From contig NZ_JAHPZO010000014.1 in assembly GCF_019042655.1 (NCBI RefSeq), positions 16,682-80,681 on the forward strand: a DNA stretch of 64,000 nucleotides. Reading direction: 5' to 3'. Both the position numbers and the translations under genes were made by a program. Source of the DNA: Planococcus sp. CP5-4_YE (GTDB lineage Bacteria > Bacillota > Bacilli > Bacillales_A > Planococcaceae). Position 1 is the first letter of the stretch. Every line of letters begins with the position of its first letter. Under the pieces are notes generated by a model. It worked only from the letters and a program-made list of their open reading frames with translations. It was not told the DNA's origin and did no database searches. Positions 44,641 through 54,067 of this stretch are shown here, piece by piece.

Positions 44641-44678
44641 AAACAATCCCTTCAGCAAAAATCGCTGAAGGGATTGTT
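44641..44678 (-). terminator. Perfect 16-bp hairpin ending the DUF3100-type operon
   Basis: AAACAATCCCTTCAGC (44641-44656) and GCTGAAGGGATTGTTT (44663-44678) pair perfectly. U-tract is weak on both strands, so part of its role may be RNA protection. Confidence 0.7.
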
Positions 44679-44681
44679 TCT

Positions 44682-45134
44682 TTAAATGATGCCTTGCCAG
44701 CGCAAAATCACTTCGGCGATAAGGGCCGATCCGATAAAGGTTCCAAGAAAGACCGTGATCGCGACCAAAAAGCTTCGGAAGCCCAACTTGCGGAAATCTG
44801 CCCAATTCGACCCAACTGAGATGCCGGCGTAAGCGAGAATTGGTGTGGCAAGCGCCAAAATACCGATCTGGCTCGTCCAGGCCACAACGTAATCCGAACC
44901 CGGAAACCACGGCAAGGAAATGATGATGGCAAGTATGCCAATATAGCCGACTGCCGGCATACTGAAAGGCAATGCCTTCTCCAGCATCAAACCGACAAGG
45001 CTCACTGCAATCAAGACAAGCATTCCTGGAATCGCTTCCCACGGCAAGACATCCATGCCGAACCAATTGCCAATCAAAGCAGCAACGCCGAAAATGCACA
45101 ATACCCACGTCCATTCGATGACACTTTTAAGCAT
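44682..45134 (-). CDS. Small membrane protein, second part of a two-gene DUF3100-type pair
   Basis: A 150-residue protein with four or five hydrophobic helices (WVLCIFGVAALIGNWFGM, GMLVLIAVSLVGLMLEKAL, GYIGILAIIISLPWF, LVAITVFLGTFIGSALIAE). Its ATG overlaps the end of the 273-residue partner gene by eight bases, so the two are coupled. They look like two halves of one transporter. No precise family known to me for this half. Confidence 0.78.
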   Translation of the reverse strand: MLKSVIEWTWVLCIFGVAALIGNWFGMDVLPWEAIPGMLVLIAVSLVGLMLEKALPFSMPAVGYIGILAIIISLPWFPGSDYVVAWTSQIGILALATPILAYAGISVGSNWADFRKLGFRSFLVAITVFLGTFIGSALIAEVILRWQGII

Positions 45135-45948
45135 TCGGCCCGCCTCCCTTCGCAGTTTTCCGTTCCGATCTTCTCATCATGATGCTGTACAATTTCTCCG
45201 TCAGCGGCAAGCCGATGAAAATACTGAAATACAAACCGGTGGAAAGCGATAGTAAATTACTGGCCCCCGCAAAAGCGACGATCTGTTCTTCCAATTCGGG
45301 ATATGCCCCGATTAGCGAACCACTCGCCGCAGCCATCATCGATCCGCTCCCGACGCCAGACGCCATGGCGAACGACAGCGGATGAAGTGGTGTCGCCGTC
45401 GCAAGCAATCCAGAAATCAAGCCAAGAAAAACGGCCCCGAACACGGTCCCGAAAATATAAACCGCCATAACACCGCGGCCTTCCGGTGAAGAGAATCCGA
45501 ACTTGTTGACGATCAGCCCGACATTCGGTTCACGCGCAATCGAGTGGGTCATGCCGATGCTTTCACGACGGAACCCAAGCAGCACTGCAAGCGGCAACGC
45601 CAGGAAAATCGTCCCCAAATTGCCGAGTTCCTGCAATAAAAGCGCAGGCCCCGCTGCAATGATCGCTTCAATCTGCGGCCCAATCGTAACGCCGATTTTG
45701 GCAATGAGCAATGTCACCCCTAAAATGATGAGCGGTTCTGCATTTTTGGCGTTTTTCTCGGAAATGAGCGGCGTGAAATACAAGCCAAGCCCCAAAAAGA
45801 ATGCATATAGCATCGGCAATAATAGAATAACTCCTGGCCCTACCGCAATGCTGAATTGGCCAATCGCTTCAGTAATGGCTACCAAAATAAATGCAATGGC
45901 ATGCAAACGCCAATCCTTGATGACCGTTTTCAATTCTACTTTCTCCAT
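45127..45948 (-). CDS. DUF3100-domain membrane protein
   Basis: A 273-residue protein with eight or so hydrophobic segments. The VGLIVNKFGFSSPEGRGVMAVYIFGTVFGA stretch and ASGVGSGSMMAAASG motif are seen in DUF3100 proteins, putative permeases of unknown substrate. AGGAGAAGAGATGGAG provides the ribosome site. Together with the overlapping small protein and the downstream glycerate kinase it could import glycerate-type organic acids; the functional tie is inference. Confidence 0.78.
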   Translation of the reverse strand: MEKVELKTVIKDWRLHAIAFILVAITEAIGQFSIAVGPGVILLLPMLYAFFLGLGLYFTPLISEKNAKNAEPLIILGVTLLIAKIGVTIGPQIEAIIAAGPALLLQELGNLGTIFLALPLAVLLGFRRESIGMTHSIAREPNVGLIVNKFGFSSPEGRGVMAVYIFGTVFGAVFLGLISGLLATATPLHPLSFAMASGVGSGSMMAAASGSLIGAYPELEEQIVAFAGASNLLSLSTGLYFSIFIGLPLTEKLYSIMMRRSERKTAKGGGPNA

Positions 45949-46121
45949 CTCTTCTCCTCACCTTCTTCGGAAATGACAGCAATTACGAAAATAAATCGCA
46001 TTCCATAAACCCATTCTACGCTATATAACGTACGTTTCAATACATTAATTGAAATTCATTCGCCTTTCATTCAAGTGAAAGCATATCATTTGCAGAAGTG
46101 ACAGCTTTTTCAATCCATACG

Positions 46122-46151
46122 AAAAAGCAGAAGCCTTGGCCTCTGCTTTCA
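46122..46151 (-). terminator. Terminator overlapping the stop of the CPA1 antiporter gene
   Basis: Minus-strand AAAGCAGAGGCC/GGCTTCTGCTTT (one mismatch) followed by TTCG; the stop codon of the antiporter lies at the hairpin base. Confidence 0.7.
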
Positions 46152-48182
46152 TTCCGTCGGATCGTATAAAGTGACGCTTTCGATATAATTGATGTATTTC
46201 CTTAATTCTTTTGCCTGCTGCCGTGTGATTTCCGCAGCATCGTACATATCGTAGATTTTTGCGCGCCCCATGTCCATGACGTTGATACGCAACTCTTCTT
46301 TCTGCATCTCATAGCGTTCATCGTACAAGGTTTCCGGCTTTCTCAAACGGCTGATCATTTTCCGGTACTCGGTCAAAACCGCTTCCACGATGTCTTTGCG
46401 AGAAGCTTTTTGATGATAAGCTTCCAAATTCTCCAGGGCGGCTTCAAGTGCCTTCATCTGCACTTCGCGGCCGACCTGGTATTCGACTAGGCGGATTTCC
46501 TCGTCCTGCCAGTTTTCCCCGCGGAACCTGCGCCACGCGCGGATTAGCTTGCCTTGCAAATACAATAAAGTCGAACGGGCGTTATGGGCAATCGCTTCCT
46601 CGCGGCGATTCAGCGAATGTTCGAATGCGGCGTAGACCTCCCGCTCCATCCCTTCTGTTTTCTTCAACCTCTCGATAAAGCGGCGCTCAGCTTTCAACGC
46701 CCGCAGCCGCACTTCTTTCATGCGGCGTTGGTATTTATTGTTCGCCTCTTTCGCTTCTTCGCCTTCAGGCTGGACTTGCTGGAAACGCAAACGGTATTCA
46801 TCCATTAATTCATAAGCTGCCGTTTCATTCGCTTCGGTCATTTCTGATTTGATACGGGCGATCGATGCCAGCAATATGCGCCGTCTTGCCTCTTCCAAAT
46901 CTATCGTATCGCCGTCATCGCTTCCTGCCAATTTGCCTTTACTGAGCAATGGCAAACAGGCAGTCGCGAGCAGCAGCGTCAAAAGGATCGTCCCGACTGC
47001 GAGGAACAGCAACAGTGAACGTTGCGGGAAGATATAGCCGCCTTCGACAATCATCGGCAGGGACAAAATCCCGACCATGGTCACCGTTCCGCGGACGCCT
47101 GTCAGGCTGACGAACAAAGTCAGCTTGAGGCTTGGCTTCGCTGCATCTTCCATTTTGCCAAAGCGGTATTCGTAATGCGAAAATAAATAAGCCCAAATAA
47201 AGCGGATGCCCAGCAACATCGCGGTAATCGCCAATACATACGACAACAGGACGCTTTCATCCATACTCGGATTTTTCAACGCGCCGCTCATCGCTCCCGG
47301 GATGTTGAGCCCGAGCAGTAAGAAAATGATGCCATTTAGCACAAAGGTGATGATTGTCCAAATATTTTCCGTCAGCATCTGTTCTTCTGCAACCAGCGCT
47401 TCGGTATCTTCCTGCACGAGCGAATGGACGATTCCTCCGACCACGACAGCGATGACGCCCGATGCCCCTAATAATTCCTCCGCTACGACAAAGATGATGA
47501 ACGGCGTCATGATCTGCAAAAGCGAATGGAACGTGACATCATTGATCCCTTGTTTGCGGAACAACAAGCGGATACCAACAAACAGCAATGCTATCACTGC
47601 TCCAAGCAAGGCACCTGCCAAAAATTTATAGGAAAAATTAAAAATAGCGGAGTATAGCGAGAAAGTCCCTGTGACGACTGCGGCGACTGCATAATTAAAT
47701 GCGACGAGCCCCGAAGCGTCATTGATCAGCGACTCCCCGCGCACCAGGCTCAATACATTACTCGGGATACGGACGCGCTGGGAGATACCGTTCACGGCGA
47801 CAGGATCCGTTGGCGACAGGATGGCAGCCAGTGCAAACGCCGCGGCGAGCGGGATATCCCCTATGAGCCAGTGGATAAAATAACCGCCAATCATTGTCGT
47901 CAACAACACCAGGATGACCGCGTTGCCGAAAATCGGCCCGCGCATGCGCCATAACTCCTCACGTGGAAAATGCCGCCCATCGTTGAACAGGAGCGGTGCA
48001 ATAAACAGCAGCAGAAACCATTCGGCTTCCAATTCAAATGTAAAGCCCTCGAAGACCAAAACGATAATCGTCCCGAGCGCCACTTGGATAAGCGCTGTCG
48101 GCACTTGCGGCACATAGTGGCTCACTACGTTGGAGACGAGAAGCGCGATTAGCAGGACCAGGATAGTCAACAATAATTCCAT
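46149..48182 (-). CDS. CPA1-family Na+(K+)/H+ antiporter with long cytoplasmic tail
   Basis: A 677-residue antiporter. The first 410 residues have 12 or so helices, with the CPA1 Asp motif ILSPTDPVAVNGISQ (about 142-156) and GESLINDASGLVAFN. The remaining 260 residues are charged, helical and probably coiled-coil (ERRFIERLKKTEGMEREVY, MQKEELRINVMDMGRAKIYD). Length exceeds the 500-residue norm of NhaP but fits YjcE-like Bacillales forms. Expected role: sodium or potassium extrusion at high salt or pH. ATG with GGGGA; a TTG precedes it directly. Confidence 0.9.
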   Translation of the reverse strand: MELLLTILVLLIALLVSNVVSHYVPQVPTALIQVALGTIIVLVFEGFTFELEAEWFLLLFIAPLLFNDGRHFPREELWRMRGPIFGNAVILVLLTTMIGGYFIHWLIGDIPLAAAFALAAILSPTDPVAVNGISQRVRIPSNVLSLVRGESLINDASGLVAFNYAVAAVVTGTFSLYSAIFNFSYKFLAGALLGAVIALLFVGIRLLFRKQGINDVTFHSLLQIMTPFIIFVVAEELLGASGVIAVVVGGIVHSLVQEDTEALVAEEQMLTENIWTIITFVLNGIIFLLLGLNIPGAMSGALKNPSMDESVLLSYVLAITAMLLGIRFIWAYLFSHYEYRFGKMEDAAKPSLKLTLFVSLTGVRGTVTMVGILSLPMIVEGGYIFPQRSLLLFLAVGTILLTLLLATACLPLLSKGKLAGSDDGDTIDLEEARRRILLASIARIKSEMTEANETAAYELMDEYRLRFQQVQPEGEEAKEANNKYQRRMKEVRLRALKAERRFIERLKKTEGMEREVYAAFEHSLNRREEAIAHNARSTLLYLQGKLIRAWRRFRGENWQDEEIRLVEYQVGREVQMKALEAALENLEAYHQKASRKDIVEAVLTEYRKMISRLRKPETLYDERYEMQKEELRINVMDMGRAKIYDMYDAAEITRQQAKELRKYINYIESVTLYDPTE

Positions 48183-48330
48183 CAATATTCCCCATTTACT
48201 TGTGATGATACATGTATACCCCGATTGTGTTTTCGGTTATCCACTTCTTGATGACTTTCTAATTAGAACAATCGCTTTCTGGGTAAACTAGAAGAAAGCA
48301 AACGCCACCCGGCCGAAGGAGGTCCACAAC

Positions 48331-48708
48331 TTGTCACGGCAAACCTACCGAAAAGAAAAGAACCAGCTGACCTATACCCAACAGCACCTCGCAAACGAGC
48401 GCACCTACCTTGCCTGGATCCGCACGGCGATTTCTATCGTCGGCGTCGGCTTCCTGGCGACGAGCCTGCATTTCACAATGGGCGTCGTGCGCAATCCCTT
48501 TGTCGATCTGTTCACGATCATACTCGGCATCTTCGCCTGTATTTTCGGCCTAGTCATCATTTTCACGGCTACACGCACCTACCGGGAAAAGCGCCAGCAG
48601 ATCATCCAGGAAACGTTCTATTCTTCGAATCTGCGCATCAGCATGATTTCCACGATGCTGTCAATTATGATAATCATGGTCATCATCTATTTCTTTATCA
48701 TTATGTGA
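48331..48708 (+). CDS. DUF202 (YidH) family membrane protein
   Basis: A 125-residue protein, TTG start with AAGGAGG directly upstream. YTQQHLANERTYLAWIRTAI is the DUF202 signature, followed by three membrane helices (about 30-50, 58-78, 103-123). Function unknown in the family. GGGTAA lies 35 bases before the ribosome site and could be part of a sigma-B promoter, but no good -35 is seen. Confidence 0.83.
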   Translation: MSRQTYRKEKNQLTYTQQHLANERTYLAWIRTAISIVGVGFLATSLHFTMGVVRNPFVDLFTIILGIFACIFGLVIIFTATRTYREKRQQIIQETFYSSNLRISMISTMLSIMIIMVIIYFFIIM

Positions 48709-48882
48709 ATCATTTGTGGCTGTAACTTGCTTGACTCTCGTTAAAGTAGGTTATTGCTCACACTATAACACGAAAAAGCCTAGTGATTTCCTCACTGTTA
48801 TAGTATTCTGAAGTCAATAATGCGAATGAATACAAGCTGTCTTGGCCATGTTTCTGGCTGAGCAGCCGAAAGGAATACACGA

Positions 48883-50016
48883 ATGGCGATTTCTAAAAAA
48901 TGGTGCATGACATGCTTGGCAGCAATTGGGATCTTATCCACTAGCGAGTTGCCCGTTGCAGCTGAACCGGCCCCCACTGAATTTACAGAACGTTCTATAC
49001 CGCTTGCCGTAACGCCGGAGCGATTGGCGAGAAAGAACCGTGTGAGTTTATCCGCCATTGGCGATGTACTCATTCACGAGCTTGTTTATGAAGACGCCAA
49101 AACCGGTGCTGCATACAATTTTGACTCTATGTTCGAACCCATCCAACCCTTTCTTGAAACGGCGGATGTTACCATCGCCAATTCCGAAAGCATCATCGGC
49201 GGCAGCGACATCGGGGTTTCGACTTATCCGTCGTTTAATAGCCCATTCGAGCTCGGCGATGCCATGAAAGCGACTGGAATCGACGCTGTCTCCATGGCAA
49301 ATAACCATACTTTGGACCGCGGCGTGAAGGCCATCGAAAACGCCGTTACTTATTGGCGGGACATTGGGATGGTATCTTCCGGCGCTTATCTGTCTGCACA
49401 ACAACGTGCGGACATTCCCGTGCTCGAACGCAACGGCATTACTTTATCTTTCCTGTCTTACACGTATGGAACAAATGGCATCCCGACGCCCGCCAGCCAG
49501 CCTTATTTGGTCAATCGCATCGACAGAGAGTTGATCCGAGAAGATTTGGTAGCTGCCCGGAAGAAATCCGACGTCACGGTGCTGAGCCTCCATTTTGGAA
49601 AAGAATATGAAACGATGCCTACGCAAGAACAGCTGGAGCTTGCCCGTTTTGCAGCTGATAGCGGCGCCGATATCATTTTAGGGCATCATCCACATGTCTT
49701 ACAGCCCCCAGCTTGGATTGACACTGCCGATGGACGACGCAGTTTTGTCTTTTACTCACTCGGCAATTTTCTGTCTGGGCAAAAAGGCGTCGAACGGCGG
49801 ATTGGCGGCATCGCTCACCTGGAAATCGAGAAACGTATAACGGTGGATGGCTCAAGCATCTCCCTTACGAACCCAGCTTTCACCCCGACCTTTGTACAGC
49901 ACCAAGGGTATCAAGACTATGAAGTTTTATTATTGAAAGACATCAGCAGTGAATGGAATGCCAATACGAAAGCTCACCTTGCCACTTGGATGCCTGAACT
50001 TAAATTCCGCGAATAG
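48883..50016 (+). CDS. CapA/PgsA-family protein (poly-gamma-glutamate biosynthesis-like)
   Basis: A 377-residue exported protein. Signal peptide at 1-26, then a CapA metallophosphatase-type domain: AIGDVLIH (about 57-64), ANSESIIGG, MANNHTLDRG, HFGKEYE, and ILGHHPHVLQP with FYSLGNF. CapA is the exported part of the poly-gamma-glutamate machinery, but no capB or capC gene is near, so a stand-alone role (perhaps polyanion or murein related) is more likely. GAAAGGAA precedes the ATG; a GyrI-like gene follows after 15 bases. Confidence 0.87.
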   Translation: MAISKKWCMTCLAAIGILSTSELPVAAEPAPTEFTERSIPLAVTPERLARKNRVSLSAIGDVLIHELVYEDAKTGAAYNFDSMFEPIQPFLETADVTIANSESIIGGSDIGVSTYPSFNSPFELGDAMKATGIDAVSMANNHTLDRGVKAIENAVTYWRDIGMVSSGAYLSAQQRADIPVLERNGITLSFLSYTYGTNGIPTPASQPYLVNRIDRELIREDLVAARKKSDVTVLSLHFGKEYETMPTQEQLELARFAADSGADIILGHHPHVLQPPAWIDTADGRRSFVFYSLGNFLSGQKGVERRIGGIAHLEIEKRITVDGSSISLTNPAFTPTFVQHQGYQDYEVLLLKDISSEWNANTKAHLATWMPELKFRE

Positions 50017-50031
50017 AGGAGTGATTTGCTG

Positions 50032-50625
50032 ATGCAGGATTGGAAAGCAGAGGAACAAAAACTATACATTCCCGCCACTGAAGCCCACACCGTCCACATT
50101 CCCAAACAATTCTATTTCGTCATCGACGGGCGTGAAAGCCTTGGGTCTGAGGATTTCCATGAACGCCTTCGTGTATTGACTGCCCTTTCGGAAGCCGTGC
50201 GGACGATTCCACAATTCGGCCATTGTCCACCAGGGTTTGCGGAATATTCCCTTTATCCGCTCGAAACACTCCACCACGCTGAAAGTCCAGATGGGCTATC
50301 GGCTACTTTCTCGCTGATGATTCGCCAGCCGGATTTTATCGACAATGAAACAATCGACCGCGCGTTCAACTTGATCCATAAAGAGCGAAAGTTTCCGCTG
50401 CTTCCGGAAGTGGCATTCGAGGAACTTGAAGATGGCCTATCAGTCCAATTGCGCAGCGCCCAAAATCTTGAACCGTCCGTGGAAGCATTCAGTAAAATCG
50501 ATCGTTTCCTGCTGGCGAATGCTTTGAAGCGTCGCAATTCCCAACACCGTGAGATTTATCCGGGACATGAGCGCGCTTTGTTCGATGAAGTAGTGTACCG
50601 CGTTTTTGTGGAAGAGGCACAATAA
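50032..50625 (+). CDS. GyrI-like small-molecule-binding protein
   Basis: A 197-residue soluble protein. The start QDWKAEEQKLYIPATEAHTV and FYFVIDGRESLGSEDF, later YPLETL, follow the layout of stand-alone GyrI-like (SOUL/AraC effector) domains. These bind small molecules or hydrolyse cyclopropanoid compounds. ATG chosen; a TTG two codons upstream has closer GAGGAG spacing. Co-oriented and 15 bases after the CapA gene. Confidence 0.75.
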   Translation: MQDWKAEEQKLYIPATEAHTVHIPKQFYFVIDGRESLGSEDFHERLRVLTALSEAVRTIPQFGHCPPGFAEYSLYPLETLHHAESPDGLSATFSLMIRQPDFIDNETIDRAFNLIHKERKFPLLPEVAFEELEDGLSVQLRSAQNLEPSVEAFSKIDRFLLANALKRRNSQHREIYPGHERALFDEVVYRVFVEEAQ

Positions 50626-50658
50626 CCATCTATCGCACACGATGGTCAGTAAATAAAG

Positions 50659-50707
50659 GAAAAGCCGTCCCCAAAAGTGTCTGCGCACTTTTTCCGGACG
50701 GCTTTTT
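50659..50707. terminator. Bidirectional terminator between the GyrI-like and YitT genes
   Basis: AAAAGCCGTCC/GGACGGCTTTT stem with a second hairpin AAAAGTG/CGCACTTTT in its loop. Confidence 0.82.
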
Positions 50708-50711
50708 CCCA

Positions 50712-51554
50712 TTACATCGGATTTTTCTTATAATTTTCATCTCGCCGGAAATTCCCGACCACTTCCATCGTCTCAGTGATGCTAACGAAGGCGTTCGGGT
50801 CGATTTCCCGGATCAAGGGGCGGACAAATGCTAGCTCGTAACGAGTGATGACGCTATGCAGCACTTTCACCTTGGCACCGGTATAAGCACCTTCCCCATC
50901 CGTCACCGTGATGCCACGGTAAAGGTTCGTCAATAGTTTCTTCTTCACTTCGTCGCCTTTAGCAGTTACGACCATTAAGCTGAGCTTGATATGGCGCGTG
51001 TGGATGCGATCAACGACGATACCCGTGATATAGATCGATGCCATCGTATACATCGCGAGCTCCCAGTTGAAGATAAAGCCTGAGATGAAAACGACGCCGC
51101 TGTTTAAAGTGAAGACCATGAAGCCAAGCGGGATGTCGCGTTTCATTGTCAGCAATAGGCCGATGACATCAAAGCCGCCGGTCGACCCGTAAAAACGGAT
51201 GATGATCCCGACTGCAGCGCCTGAAATGACGCCGCCGAAAACCGATGACAACAGTGCATCTTCTGTTACTTGGACAATCGGGATATAAAGCATGGCAATC
51301 GACGTGACAGCTACTGAAAAAATGCTGTTGCCGATAAAGGTCTTGCCTAGCTTCATCCAACCAATGACCAAAATCGGCAAGTTCAGCAAGATCAGCCAGA
51401 TCCCCGAGTTGATCGGCGTCATCAAACCGAAGATCATGGCGATGCCAGTGACACCTCCTGACAAAATTTCATGTGGCAGTAAAAACATATTAAAAGCGAT
51501 CGCCATAACAATGGAAGCAATAAAAATTGCCCCAAGGCGGTAAAGTTTGTCCAT
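50712..51554 (-). CDS. YitT-family membrane protein
   Basis: A 280-residue protein with five or six helices (YitT_membrane domain, residues 5-200; GGVTGIAMIFGL, GSTGGFDVIGLLLT) and a C-terminal DUF2179 domain (about 205-275; SLMVVTAKGDEVKKKLL, TVTDGEGAYTGA). Common in Bacillales with several paralogues, role unknown. The start MDKLYRLG follows CGGAGAATTGAAA; a start six codons upstream is weaker. Confidence 0.87.
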   Translation of the reverse strand: MDKLYRLGAIFIASIVMAIAFNMFLLPHEILSGGVTGIAMIFGLMTPINSGIWLILLNLPILVIGWMKLGKTFIGNSIFSVAVTSIAMLYIPIVQVTEDALLSSVFGGVISGAAVGIIIRFYGSTGGFDVIGLLLTMKRDIPLGFMVFTLNSGVVFISGFIFNWELAMYTMASIYITGIVVDRIHTRHIKLSLMVVTAKGDEVKKKLLTNLYRGITVTDGEGAYTGAKVKVLHSVITRYELAFVRPLIREIDPNAFVSITETMEVVGNFRRDENYKKNPM

Positions 51555-51801
51555 TTTCAATTCTCCGTTCATCTATTGGTAATGAGCGATGCCCACATTC
51601 CGTTGAAGGCGATGAGGCAAGGCAGCGATTCACATTATAGGGGTTGCCATCATAGAAAAGCAAGCACTTCTGGTTGGATTTCTCCTTTCTTGTTATTCAC
51701 GGAATATTCCTCATACAAGTGCTGTTTCAAAAGCTTCAATTGAATGCTGGAAAAATTAAGACTAAAATAGAAGAAGACAGTGCACGGCAAGGAGAGATAT
51801 T

Positions 51802-53019
51802 ATGGATCCGTTAGACATCGTCGACAATATGGACAAAATCATACCGGTATTCCAACCGATCGTCAGTGCCGTCAAGCATGACGTCATCGGTTACGAACTG
51901 CTCGGCCGCTACATAGAACCGGATGGAATTAAATCACTTGGTAATTTCTTCAACGACCCGGAAGTCCCGGACGAGTTCAAAACAGAAGTGGACCAAAGGC
52001 TGTTAGAGCTGGCACTCGATCAATTGCTGCTGCAAAACAATGATTGCCTGTTATTCATCAATCGCAACGCCCGCCAGCTGATGGCAGGAGACGGCGAAGA
52101 TTTTTTGAAAACCTTGCTTGAATATCGCAAACGCGGCTTCCCGCTCCAACGCATTGTCCTTGAAATTACTGAGCACGATTTCAATGATGATTTCGATACT
52201 CTCAACCACTTACTCTTGTATTTCAAAACCTACGGCATCCAAATCGCCGTCGATCATGTCGGCGCGAAAAGTTCAAATATCGACCGTATCCGCCAATTGC
52301 GGCCACATATCCTGAAAATCGATATGAGCATCAGCCGACACCACCAGCCCGATGCATTCCAGGACATCATCCATTCTTTATCGATGCTTGCCCATCGCAT
52401 TGGCGCACGGCTGTTATACGAATATATAGAAGACAACCATCAATTGTATTTCGCCTGGAAACATGGCGGGCATTATTACCAAGGCTATTATCTGGCCCAT
52501 CCGGATCCCGCCCTGCTGACGACGGACTCCTTGTCCATCCATGTGGGTGATAACGTAAAGGAATTTGTCCACCGTGAAAAAGCGATGCTTAGCGAACGCT
52601 TGGCCTATACCGCCCGTTCCGAAGATAAACTCAAACGATTGATGGGCAAATGGCAAAGCCCAGACTCTGCCGGCCGATTTATCCAGGAAGTACTGCCACT
52701 TTTTGAAGCAGAAAGTTTCCGCATCTATATCTGCAACGGCGACGGGGAGCAAGTCTCCTCCAATTTCCGGAAAACAGCCGGAAGCTGGCAAAGCGAACCG
52801 CAGCAAATTGGGTCACATTGGGCTTTCCGCCCGTATTTTTTGGAGAATATGATGCTCATGAAAGTCAGTCATAAGGGGCGCCTGTCAGATATTTACGCTG
52901 ATATCGAAACAGGGGAAATGATCCGCACCTTCAGCTACCCGCTATCGGACACATGTTTCTTGTTCATCGATTTAAGCTACGAATTCATTTCTGAAAATGA
53001 TTATCTATTGTTTCAATAA
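51802..53019 (+). CDS. YkuI-like EAL-domain protein with degenerate active site
   Basis: A 405-residue protein. An EAL domain at about 1-250 shows YELLGR in place of EAL, LEITEHDFND, VDHVGAKSSN (DDFG degraded to DHVG) and KIDMSISR. The C-terminal PAS-like YkuI_C domain spans about 255-400 (FRIYICNGDGEQVSS, YPLSDTCFLFIDLS). B. subtilis YkuI binds c-di-GMP but has no detectable hydrolysis, so a c-di-GMP sensor role is likely. AAGGAGAGATATT precedes the ATG. Confidence 0.9.
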   Translation: MDPLDIVDNMDKIIPVFQPIVSAVKHDVIGYELLGRYIEPDGIKSLGNFFNDPEVPDEFKTEVDQRLLELALDQLLLQNNDCLLFINRNARQLMAGDGEDFLKTLLEYRKRGFPLQRIVLEITEHDFNDDFDTLNHLLLYFKTYGIQIAVDHVGAKSSNIDRIRQLRPHILKIDMSISRHHQPDAFQDIIHSLSMLAHRIGARLLYEYIEDNHQLYFAWKHGGHYYQGYYLAHPDPALLTTDSLSIHVGDNVKEFVHREKAMLSERLAYTARSEDKLKRLMGKWQSPDSAGRFIQEVLPLFEAESFRIYICNGDGEQVSSNFRKTAGSWQSEPQQIGSHWAFRPYFLENMMLMKVSHKGRLSDIYADIETGEMIRTFSYPLSDTCFLFIDLSYEFISENDYLLFQ

Positions 53020-53031
53020 ATTACAGTCAAC

Positions 53032-53069
53032 AAAAAACCCGAAGCAGCCTTGGCCGCTTCGGGTTTTTT
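53032..53069. terminator. Bidirectional terminator between the YkuI-like and PPK2 genes
   Basis: AAAAAACCCGAAGC/GCTTCGGGTTTTTT perfect 14-bp stem with loop AGCCTTGGCC. Confidence 0.9.
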
Positions 53070-53932
53070 CATTTCGCTTCCTGTTCGAGCTTGTCAATAT
53101 AATGCTTGAGCTTGTCTTTTTGCTCACCGCTGATTTCTGGCAGTTCTGGGTTGATTTCCTCCAACATCTCAACCATCACCCGGGCGATAATCAAACGGGA
53201 ATACATCTCATCATCTGCCGGCAGTATGTACCAAGGGGCATGATCTGTAGAGGTGTGCGTCAGCATATCGCCAAAGATGTCCTGGTAATCCTTCCAATGC
53301 TCGCGTTCTTCGACATCGCTGAAGGAAAATTCCCAATTCTTCTCTGGATTTTTCATCCGTTCGAGCAGGCGCGTGGTTTGTTCTTCTTTCGAAATATTAA
53401 AGAAGAATTTCACAAACGGAAAACCGTTTTCGAACATGTACCGCTCAAATTCATTGATTTGCCGATAGCGCCGTTTCCAAACTTCACCGTCGATCAATTG
53501 ATCAGGCAGCGGCTCATCGTCAAGCAGATTATGGACGCGCGTCGCAATGACTTCTTCGTAATGGGAACGGTTTAAAATACCGATTTGCCCGCGCTCCGGC
53601 AAAGCTTTATGCAACCGCCACAAATAATCGTGCTTTAATTCCTCTTCCGTTGGTTTTCCGAGCGTTGTTACTCTCAGCCCTTGGGCAGTCAAGTTCGAGA
53701 ACAGATAAGTGATGGCTTCGTCTTTGCCGGCTGCGTCCATTGCCTGAAGGGCCACCACAATGCCTTTTTCTTCCTCCGCATGAAGCCCGATATGCCATTT
53801 CTTCAATTCTTCGATTGTTTTCTTTAATTGCTTTTTGATGTGATCAGCTTCGGCGTCTTTATTTTCATGTGTCGGCCAGTCTGCCAAATCCACCCGTCGC
53901 CCAGCCTCCACTTTATATTGTTGAGTATTCAA
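53069..53932 (-). CDS. Polyphosphate kinase 2 family protein (PPK2)
   Basis: A 287-residue PPK2. Walker A-like MDAAGKDEA (K70), Asp/Arg lid ILNRSHYEEVIATRVHN, and WKRRYRQINEFER with FNISKEEQTTRLLERM (lid residues). It phosphorylates AMP, ADP or GDP using polyphosphate. Short N-domain and the sequence suggest the class that uses AMP or ADP; this is a guess. TTG start with AAGGAGAG. Stands alone. Confidence 0.9.
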   Translation of the reverse strand: MNTQQYKVEAGRRVDLADWPTHENKDAEADHIKKQLKKTIEELKKWHIGLHAEEEKGIVVALQAMDAAGKDEAITYLFSNLTAQGLRVTTLGKPTEEELKHDYLWRLHKALPERGQIGILNRSHYEEVIATRVHNLLDDEPLPDQLIDGEVWKRRYRQINEFERYMFENGFPFVKFFFNISKEEQTTRLLERMKNPEKNWEFSFSDVEEREHWKDYQDIFGDMLTHTSTDHAPWYILPADDEMYSRLIIARVMVEMLEEINPELPEISGEQKDKLKHYIDKLEQEAK

Positions 53933-54067
53933 GAAATCTCTCCTTCAAAATAGATGTTTTCCTTCCCTATACCCTTTTTCAGCATTTGGAATTACAGGGC
54001 TTTTTCCTCAATCTGCATTTTTCTACTTTACTTACCACTAGCTATTAAGACTATACACGCACTGGAC

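Noticed and set aside
44594..44678. Two hairpins after the DUF3100-type genes as riboswitch for the glycerate kinase
   Set aside because: They lie at the 3' end of the upstream operon and do not precede the kinase ribosome site with an expression platform; terminators explain them better.
47206..47631. A 141-codon plus-strand frame inside the CPA1 antiporter gene
   Set aside because: It is the antisense shadow of a well-supported membrane protein and lacks a Shine-Dalgarno.
48250..48290. Sigma-B promoter before the DUF202 gene
   Set aside because: GGGTAA is present but the -35 region AATTAG matches only three of six positions.
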